From the NCBI RefSeq assembly GCF_021654135.1, contig NZ_JAKGSD010000055.1, positions 1 through 55,279 on the forward strand: DNA of 55,279 nt. The letters run 5' to 3'. Every line of letters starts with the position of its first letter. The first letter of the stretch is position 1. Positions 49,775 through 55,279 of the stretch are shown one piece after another. The position numbers and the translations under genes are program-made. The notes under the pieces are model-generated. The model saw only the letters and a list, made by a program, of their open reading frames with translations. It was not told the DNA's origin and did no database searches. Source of the DNA: Amycolatopsis tucumanensis. Its GTDB lineage: Bacteria; Actinomycetota; Actinomycetes; Mycobacteriales; Pseudonocardiaceae.

Positions 49775-51336
49775 TCCCGGGTTGTCCTTCTCGCCTCACG
49801 AGTCAGCAGGTAGGTGGCTGGGGCAGACAGCAACACCATCAGGACGGCAAAGGGTGCCGCCGCGCCGTATTCGACGCTGTTGCTGTGCTCCCAGAACTGG
49901 GTTGCCAGGGTCTGCGTGCCGATCGGCGACAACAGGAGGGTGGCGGTGAGCTCCGTCGCGACGGCGATGAAGACGAGTGCGGCACCCGCGCCCAGGCCGG
50001 GCGCGATGAGCGGGAGGATGACCCGTCGCAGGGTTGCCAGGCGGGTGAGACCGAGACCGTGGGCGACGTCCTCGAGTTCCGGTGGGGCCTGGGCCAGCGC
50101 CGTCCGCACGTTGACCACCGCCCGGGGCAGGAAGAGGATCGCGTACGCGACGATCAGCAAGGCGGTCGTCTGGTAGAACGCGGGCGTCAGCCGGATACTG
50201 ACGGTGACCAGGGCCAGGGCGACAACGATGCCTGGAAGGCCGCTGCCGAAGTAGGTGAGCCTTTCGATCGCGGTGGCGAACCGCCCTCGGTTCCGCACCG
50301 CCAGCCAGGCGACCGGAATCGCCAGCAGAACCGTGACCGCTGCTCCCATCGCTCCCAGACCGAGGGACATCCCCACCGCCGAGGAGAGCTCCACGATCGG
50401 AACATCGGCCGACGGACCGGTCGTGAGCCAGAACGCGAGGCTGCCCAGAGGAACTCCGAGCGTCAGGAGGACCAGGGCGGCCAGGGTCACCATCGCCGGG
50501 CCGGCGAAGGCGCCGAGCCTGGCTGGAGCGGCTTCCCGCGCCGAGCCCGCCCCGACCCGGGCGTACCGCAGCCTGCCCCGGAGCCGCAACTCGCCTAACA
50601 GCAGGAGCAGGCAGAGCAACGCCAGCACGGCGGCGAGCATGTTGGCGGCCGGGCCGTTGAAGGAGGACTGGAACTGGTCGTAGACGGCCGTCGTGAACGT
50701 CGGGAAGCGCAGCATCTGCAACGCTCCGAACTCCGCCAGCAGGTGGAGCCCGACGAGCAGGCACCCGCCCAGCACCGCGGGCCGCAGTTGTGGCAGCACG
50801 ACGAGCCGGAACGTGTGGAACCGGCCGTACCCCAGGCTGTGGGCGCTCTCCTCCAGCGCCGGGTCGAGCCCTCGCAGTGCCGCACCCACCGGGAGGTACA
50901 CCAGCGGGAAATACGACAGTGTCACGATCGAGACGGCGGCAAGATACCCGCTCGCGCCCGGCAGCAGTGACACCCATCCGTAGCTGTTCACGAAAGCGGG
51001 GACGGCCAAGGGGGCGACCAGGAGTACGTGCCACACCCTGCGGCCGGGCAGCGCGGTCCGCTCCACCAGCCACGCCGCGCCGATCCCGATCGCTGCGGAC
51101 AACAGCATCGATCCACCCACCAGCCGGCCGGTGTTCCACAACAGTTCGGCGGTGCGCGGGCGGAAGACCAGTTGCTCGACCTGCGTCCATCCCGCGCTGA
51201 CTGTGTAGACGACCACGAAGGCCAGCGGCACCAGGGCCAGCAAACCCACCAGTCCAGCTGCCGACCGGAGGACAGCCGTCCCCCGCGGCCATCCTCCAGC
51301 GCGGAACCGGCGGGCGCCGGCACGCGCCCACAACAC
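49771..51336 (-). CDS. fbpB: Iron(III) ABC transporter permease, fused two-domain
   Basis: 521 residues with two tandem binding-protein-dependent transport domains, about 12 helices, as in FbpB/FutB. EAA-type loops can be seen twice: ALRGLDPALEESAHSLGYGRFHTF (about 151-174) and ALAQAPPELEDVAHGLGLTRLATLRRV (about 405-431). It is located 8 nt after the fbpA stop and overlaps fbpC by 4 nt. The duplication within one polypeptide is normal for this family. It carries iron across the plasma membrane. Confidence 0.9.
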   Translation of the reverse strand: MLWARAGARRFRAGGWPRGTAVLRSAAGLVGLLALVPLAFVVVYTVSAGWTQVEQLVFRPRTAELLWNTGRLVGGSMLLSAAIGIGAAWLVERTALPGRRVWHVLLVAPLAVPAFVNSYGWVSLLPGASGYLAAVSIVTLSYFPLVYLPVGAALRGLDPALEESAHSLGYGRFHTFRLVVLPQLRPAVLGGCLLVGLHLLAEFGALQMLRFPTFTTAVYDQFQSSFNGPAANMLAAVLALLCLLLLLGELRLRGRLRYARVGAGSAREAAPARLGAFAGPAMVTLAALVLLTLGVPLGSLAFWLTTGPSADVPIVELSSAVGMSLGLGAMGAAVTVLLAIPVAWLAVRNRGRFATAIERLTYFGSGLPGIVVALALVTVSIRLTPAFYQTTALLIVAYAILFLPRAVVNVRTALAQAPPELEDVAHGLGLTRLATLRRVILPLIAPGLGAGAALVFIAVATELTATLLLSPIGTQTLATQFWEHSNSVEYGAAAPFAVLMVLLSAPATYLLTREARRTTRE

Positions 51337-51344
51337 CGAGCGGC

Positions 51345-52358
51345 TCAGATCAACCCCGCCTTCTGCATCATGCTCACGACCATCGGCCCGTTCAGCGTCG
51401 CGAGATCCACGGCGGGCGGGTCCAGCTCGGTAAACGGCTTCAACTTCGGGTTGGCTGGGACACCGCTCGCCACGGTGTACTCCAGCGCGTTGCTGTCAGC
51501 GAGGATCTGCTGTCCGTTGCGTCCGGTCAGGTACCGGACGAGCTGCTGGGCCTGAGCTTGCTTCGCGCTGCTCTTCAGCACGCCGGCACCGGAAGTGCTC
51601 ACGAAGGCACCGGCATCCTTGCCGCTGAAGAACTTCAGCTCGGTGTTGGCGCTGATGGCCCCGGCCTGGGCGCGGTCCTTGTACCAGTAGTAGTGGTAGA
51701 TCACGCCGGCCTGGATCTCACCAGCGTTGACCGCGGTCAGCACCGCATTGTTCGTCCGGTAGATCTTCGCGTTCGCCTTGAGCCCGTCCAGCCATTGCTG
51801 CGTCACGGCTTCGCCCTCGACGGCCAGCACCGCACTCACGATGGCCTGGAAGTCCGCGCCCGCCGCGGCGATCCCGATCTTGTCCTTCCACCGGGGCTGC
51901 GCGAGGTCGACGATCGAACCGGGCAACTGGTCGGGCGCCAAGGCCTTGGTGTTGTACACGAGGACGGTGGAGCGTGCGGCGAACCCGACCCACTCGCGGT
52001 TGCCGGGAACGAAGCGCTCCGGCACTTGAGACAGCGTGAGGTCGTCGACCCGGGCGAACAATCCCTTCGACTGCACCAGGTTCATCGCCGGCGAGTTCTC
52101 CGTCACGAACACGTCCGCCGGGGATGCGTCGCCTTCCTGAACGATCTGGTTGGCCAGCTCCGAGTCCGAACCGGACCGGATGTCGACCTTGATCCCAGTC
52201 TCCTGGGTGAATCCGTCCACCATGGCCTTCGCGGCGGGCTGCGCACTGTACAACGTCAGAACGTCACCGCCCGACGCCGACCCGGCGCAAGCCGAGACGC
52301 TGACGGCGGTCAAGACGCTGACCGCCACCGCCACCGCTGTCCTGAACCGCTGCATCAA
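51345..52358 (-). CDS. fbpA: Iron(III) ABC transporter substrate-binding lipoprotein
   Basis: 337 residues. Lipoprotein signal with lipobox SVSACAGS (Cys about residue 24). The two-lobed binding protein begins LTLYSAQPAAKAMVDGFTQETGIKVDIRSG and has the tyrosine cluster AGVIYHYYWYKDR (about residue 215), where adjacent Tyr ligate Fe(III) in FbpA/FutA proteins. It heads the operon fbpABC. An IdeR/DtxR-like box at 52386-52404 is 27 nt upstream of its ATG. It is divergent from the adenylation-acyltransferase fusion. Confidence 0.9.
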   Translation of the reverse strand: MMQRFRTAVAVAVSVLTAVSVSACAGSASGGDVLTLYSAQPAAKAMVDGFTQETGIKVDIRSGSDSELANQIVQEGDASPADVFVTENSPAMNLVQSKGLFARVDDLTLSQVPERFVPGNREWVGFAARSTVLVYNTKALAPDQLPGSIVDLAQPRWKDKIGIAAAGADFQAIVSAVLAVEGEAVTQQWLDGLKANAKIYRTNNAVLTAVNAGEIQAGVIYHYYWYKDRAQAGAISANTELKFFSGKDAGAFVSTSGAGVLKSSAKQAQAQQLVRYLTGRNGQQILADSNALEYTVASGVPANPKLKPFTELDPPAVDLATLNGPMVVSMMQKAGLI

Positions 52359-52385
52359 GGCCCCATCTCGCCTGAAAAGTCGAAC

Positions 52386-52404
52386 TTAGGTCGGCCTACC
52401 TTAA
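52386..52404. promoter_or_regulatory. DtxR/IdeR-type iron box before fbpABC
   Basis: TTAGGTCGGCCTACCTTAA matches the 19-bp consensus TTAGGTTAGSCTAACCTAA at 15 of 19 positions. It lies in the fbpA promoter. Iron-dependent repression is expected. Confidence 0.82.
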
Positions 52405-52460
52405 GTCGGCGCGGGATCGAGGAACAGCATGGGACGAATCACAGCGAAGCCAAGCCTTAC

Positions 52461-52479
52461 TTTGGTTAGGCTTGACTGC
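52461..52479 (+). promoter_or_regulatory. Second DtxR/IdeR-like box before the adenylation fusion gene
   Basis: TTTGGTTAGGCTTGACTGC matches the consensus at 13 of 19 positions, with GGTTAGGCT intact; a CAAGCCT / AGGCTTG inverted repeat overlaps it. It lies 58 nt before GTG 52537. Confidence 0.6.
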
Positions 52480-52536
52480 TCTTCGTTCCCCTCTCCCGGG
52501 GAAAGATCATCCCTCTCGACACAAGGACGAGTCGCA

Positions 52537-55038
52537 GTGGACAGTCAGGTCGCGCCGCGGGGAACGCCGAACCAGGAGTCACGGGTGGGATTCGCACATT
52601 CCCTGCGTTCGTTCGGCGTCCGGACGGCACTCGTCGGACCCGACGGAACGACTCTCACCTACGACGAGCTCACGCGCCGCGTCGACGAAGCGATCCAGCA
52701 TCTCGGCCCGGTCCGGCGGCTCGTCCTGCTCACCGCGGCCCATGACCTCGACACCGTGGTCACCTACCTTGCGTGCCTCCGCGCCGGACATCCGGTGTTG
52801 CTCACGTCGAGCGAACCACCGGACACCCTCATCGCCCGGTATGACCCCGACGTCGTGGTCCGCGAGCCGAAGGGCTACGCGGCGTGGGAGGAACGCCGTA
52901 CCGGTTCCGCGCACGTGCTGCACCCCGACCTGGCGGTCCTGCTGTCGACTTCGGGGTCGACCGGATCTCCGAAACTGGTCCGCCTTTCGGCGGCGAACCT
53001 CCAGTCCAACGCCACGGCCATCGCGGACTACCTGGACATCCGGAGCGATGACCGGGCCGTCCTGTCACTGCCCTTGAACTACTGCTACGGGCTTTCGATC
53101 ATCAACAGCAACCTTGTGCGCGGCGCCACGGTCCTGCTGACCGCACAGTCGGTGGTCGATCCCGGGTTCTGGAACTTCGTCCGGCGCCATCGCGCGACCA
53201 GCTTGCACGGTGTCCCCTACACCTTCGAGTTGCTCGACCACATCGAGTTCGAGCGGCTGCAGCTGCCGCACCTGCGGTATGTCACCCAAGCCGGTGGCCG
53301 GCTGCCGCCGGAGACGGTACGTCGCTACGCCCAACTGGGCCGGCGCGACGGCTGGCGGTTCTTCGTGATGTACGGCCAGACCGAGGCGACCGCGCGGATG
53401 TCCTACCTGCCCCCTGAACTCGCCACGTCCCGCCCCGGCACGATCGGCCACCCGATTCCTGGCGGCCGATTCGAGATACGCTCCGACACCGGCGGAGACG
53501 TGGGCGAACTGATCTACCACGGCCCGAACGTCATGCTCGGTTACGCGGAAGGACCGGCCGACCTCGCCCTGGGACGCACAGTCGACGAGCTCGCAACGGG
53601 GGACATCGCCCGCCGTTGCGCGGACGGGCTGTACGAAGTGGTCGGGCGGCGGAGCCGCTTCGTCAAGGTGTTCGGCCACCGAGTCGACCTGGACGTGCTG
53701 GAACGACGGCTACGGGAATCCGGGCAGGACACAGCGTGCACCGGTAACGACGAGTACGTCGTCGTCGCCGTGCCTGGCACCGGGGCCCCTGACCGCGTCC
53801 GAGCTCTCGCCTCGGCCCACACCGGTCTGCCCGCACACCGCATCCACGTCCGCGTGCTGAGTGAGTTTCCCCGTCTGTCGAGCGGAAAGATCGACTACCC
53901 CGCCATCCTGCGTGGCGCCTGCCCGCCGGAGCCGGCCGCGCGCTCCGTGCGGCAGGCGTTGGCCACCGTCGTCAACCGTCAGGACGTGTCCGACAAGGAC
54001 ACCTTCGTCAGCCTCGGCGGCGACTCCATGTCCTACGTGCAGATGACTCTCGCACTCGAACGGCTGCTCGGTCACGTTCCACCGGACTGGCACGTGACGC
54101 CCGTTCGTGTCCTGGAAAACCGGGTCTCGGTCAAGCGCGCCACGACGGTCGAGACCGACATCGTCCTGCGGGCACTCGCGATCATCTTTGTGGTGGGCAC
54201 CCACGTCGGCCTGTTCCGGCTGCTCGGCGGCGCCCATCTGCTGCTGGTGATCGCGGGGTGGAACTTCGCCCGGTTCGCACTGGCAGACCGCAGCAGGAAC
54301 CGGACCAGTGCGAACCTGCTGCGTAGCGCCGCCCGGATCGCTGTACCGGCGGTTGCCTGGATCGGCTGGCGAGCGGCTTCTCAACCGGACGTGCTCCTGC
54401 CCAACGTCCTCTTGATCAACAACTACGTCCGGCAGGGTGCCACCGGGTACTGGTATGTCGAAGTGCTGGTTCAGACTCTCGTCGTACTGGCGATCGTGTT
54501 CGCCGTCCCGGCCGTGCGGCGTCTCGAGCAGCGTCATCCCTTCGGGTTCCCTGCGGCAGCGCTGGCCGTCGCGACGTCGGCACGCCTTCTCGTCGACGAC
54601 ACGAGCGGGTTTCCCGAACGGGCGATGAGCATCCAGGGGACGGTGTGGTTCTTCGCTCTGGGTTGGGCCGCGCAACGCGCTACCTGCGGATGGCACAAGC
54701 TCGTGGTGCTGGGCACTGCGATGCTGCTGGTCTCCGACTACTTCTTCGACCCCCGGCGGGAGGCGCTCATCCTGGCCGGACTGCTGCTGCTGGTCCTGAC
54801 ACCGCGACTGCCGCTGCCGAAGCCCCTGGCCCGGACAGCCGGGTTGCTCGCAGGCGCCTCGCTGTACATCTACCTCACCCATTACGCCGTTTACCCCGCA
54901 CTGCTGCCTTACCTCCCCCCTGCTGCCGTGGTGGCGGCCTGCCTCGGAGCCGGGTTGGCAGCCTGGCTAGCGACGGGACTACTGACCCGCCGGTGGACGA
55001 TGCTGCGTCACACCCGCACGGTGACAACCCGCCGATAG
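52537..55038 (+). CDS. Adenylation domain - carrier - membrane acyltransferase fusion
   Basis: 833 residues from GTG 52537 (AGGA 10 nt upstream); an earlier ATG at 52429 is rejected because it would place the iron box inside the gene. Residues about 1-465 are an AMP-forming ligase: LLSTSGSTGSPKLVRLS (about 135), MYGQTEATARMSY and the C-lobe lysine region RLSSGKIDY. A carrier domain follows (LGGDSMSYVQM, phosphopantetheine Ser about 495). Residues about 540-820 form some ten helices ending in AGASLYIYLTHYAVYP, resembling acyltransferase_3. It probably activates an acid, tethers it, and transfers it at the membrane. Divergence from fbpABC with iron boxes suggests iron-limited expression. The product is unknown. 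Confidence 0.8.
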   Translation: MDSQVAPRGTPNQESRVGFAHSLRSFGVRTALVGPDGTTLTYDELTRRVDEAIQHLGPVRRLVLLTAAHDLDTVVTYLACLRAGHPVLLTSSEPPDTLIARYDPDVVVREPKGYAAWEERRTGSAHVLHPDLAVLLSTSGSTGSPKLVRLSAANLQSNATAIADYLDIRSDDRAVLSLPLNYCYGLSIINSNLVRGATVLLTAQSVVDPGFWNFVRRHRATSLHGVPYTFELLDHIEFERLQLPHLRYVTQAGGRLPPETVRRYAQLGRRDGWRFFVMYGQTEATARMSYLPPELATSRPGTIGHPIPGGRFEIRSDTGGDVGELIYHGPNVMLGYAEGPADLALGRTVDELATGDIARRCADGLYEVVGRRSRFVKVFGHRVDLDVLERRLRESGQDTACTGNDEYVVVAVPGTGAPDRVRALASAHTGLPAHRIHVRVLSEFPRLSSGKIDYPAILRGACPPEPAARSVRQALATVVNRQDVSDKDTFVSLGGDSMSYVQMTLALERLLGHVPPDWHVTPVRVLENRVSVKRATTVETDIVLRALAIIFVVGTHVGLFRLLGGAHLLLVIAGWNFARFALADRSRNRTSANLLRSAARIAVPAVAWIGWRAASQPDVLLPNVLLINNYVRQGATGYWYVEVLVQTLVVLAIVFAVPAVRRLEQRHPFGFPAAALAVATSARLLVDDTSGFPERAMSIQGTVWFFALGWAAQRATCGWHKLVVLGTAMLLVSDYFFDPRREALILAGLLLLVLTPRLPLPKPLARTAGLLAGASLYIYLTHYAVYPALLPYLPPAAVVAACLGAGLAAWLATGLLTRRWTMLRHTRTVTTRR

Positions 55039-55095
55039 CGACCACGCCCTGGACGGCCCACCGGGACCGGCCTGCGCTCGCCACCCCGCCATCAC

Positions 55096-55112
55096 TACTA
55101 TCTTCTTTAGTA
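55096..55112 (+). promoter_or_regulatory. TACTA-N7-TAGTA box before ctaD copy 2
   Basis: Exact match; extended arms ACTACTA (55094-55100) and TAGTAGT (55108-55114). It lies 39 nt before the ATG at 55152. It is a candidate operator for the second oxidase subunit I gene. Confidence 0.72.
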
Positions 55113-55151
55113 GTATGATCGGACCTTCGGGTACAGGAACGGAGCTCACAC

Positions 55152-55279
55152 ATGGTCGTCAAGCCGGCCCCGGTCTCGGTGCGTCCGCTACCCGCAGCCG
55201 TTGCACCACCCAAGGGTTCCGTCCTGCTGCGGTTGTTCCGCACGACAGACCACAAGCAGATCGGCATCATGTACCTGGT
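55152..55279 (+). CDS. ctaD: Cytochrome c oxidase subunit I, 5' end (copy 2, partial)
   Basis: Forty-two residues from ATG 55152 (GGAG about 7 nt upstream) before the window ends. The leader MVVKPAPVSVRPLPAAVAPP differs from copy 1, whereas the last 18 residues (LLRLFRTTDHKQIGIMYLV region) are the same and encoded by identical DNA. It is therefore a paralog of the gene at 1-125, in inverted orientation. It is preceded by an exact TACTA-N7-TAGTA box. Beyond the window the gene should continue for about 550 residues with the heme and CuB histidines. Confidence 0.88.
   Translation, partial: MVVKPAPVSVRPLPAAVAPPKGSVLLRLFRTTDHKQIGIMYL
55225..55279. repeat. 55-bp terminal inverted repeat, right copy
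   Basis: Exact reverse complement of 1-55, inside ctaD copy 2. The match stops at base 55224. See the left copy. Confidence 0.95.

Noticed and set aside
1..55279. Circular plasmid reading of the matching window ends
   Set aside because: The terminal 55 bases are inverted, not direct, repeats, so the ends cannot simply be joined into a circle.

Overview
The window is GC-rich DNA of an actinobacterium. GTG starts, 4-nt overlaps between genes, DtxR/IdeR-type iron boxes, a fused CopD-CtaG protein and RipA-like hydrolases suggest Pseudonocardiales or a relative; this is inferred from gene content only. It looks like one complete assembly contig. Positions 1-55 and 55225-55279 are exact reverse complements, and each lies inside the 5' end of a separate cytochrome c oxidase subunit I gene (ctaD). 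The contig therefore stops at two inverted ctaD paralogs.

Layout. 1-5.5 kb: ctaD copy 1, an isoprenylcysteine methyltransferase-like gene with a CDF metal exporter, then a thiol-redox operon (TlpA/ResA-like, CcdA, DsbA-like, VKOR). 5.3-10.8 kb: a copper and oxidase-assembly operon (copA, ctaG, copD-ctaG) ending in an lspA fragment. 11-13 kb: a frameshifted L,D-transpeptidase and dedA. 13-20 kb: a gene graveyard (merR relic, short arsR, nested insertion sequences, broken Na/Ca exchanger). 20-25.9 kb: secreted peptide, AraC/MFS pair, UPF0718-type permease with its TIGR03943 partner, RipA-like hydrolase. 26-31 kb: two truncated genes, a BNR-like lipoprotein, TetR with a molybdopterin oxidoreductase and a hydrolase, and a CDP-alcohol phosphatidyltransferase. 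31.4-39.8 kb: a complex-I-like operon (nuoA, a His-rich NuoB/NuoD-like chimera, nuoH, J, K, L, M, N). 39.8-48.7 kb: DUF305 and Cys-rich copper-storage-like genes, methyltransferase, SDR, VanW protein, DUF2231, a second NlpC/P60 hydrolase, an M56 peptidase, and cbtBA with a cobalamin riboswitch. 48.7-55 kb: an iron ABC transporter divergent from an adenylation-carrier-acyltransferase fusion, then ctaD copy 2.

The main observation is a 17-bp palindromic box, TACTA-N7-TAGTA or its variant TACTA-N7-TCGTT. It occurs at twelve intergenic or near-intergenic positions: before both ctaD genes, copA, the L,D-transpeptidase, both NlpC/P60 genes, the BNR-like lipoprotein, the nuo operon, the copper-storage pair with the methyltransferase, the SDR/VanW pair, the M56 peptidase and cbtBA. 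The half-sites resemble BlaI/MecI/CopY-family operators, and the M56 peptidase is the kind of partner BlaI repressors usually have, but no BlaI gene is visible here. I infer a single regulon joining terminal oxidase and copper supply, a stripped complex-I-like membrane module and peptidoglycan remodelling.
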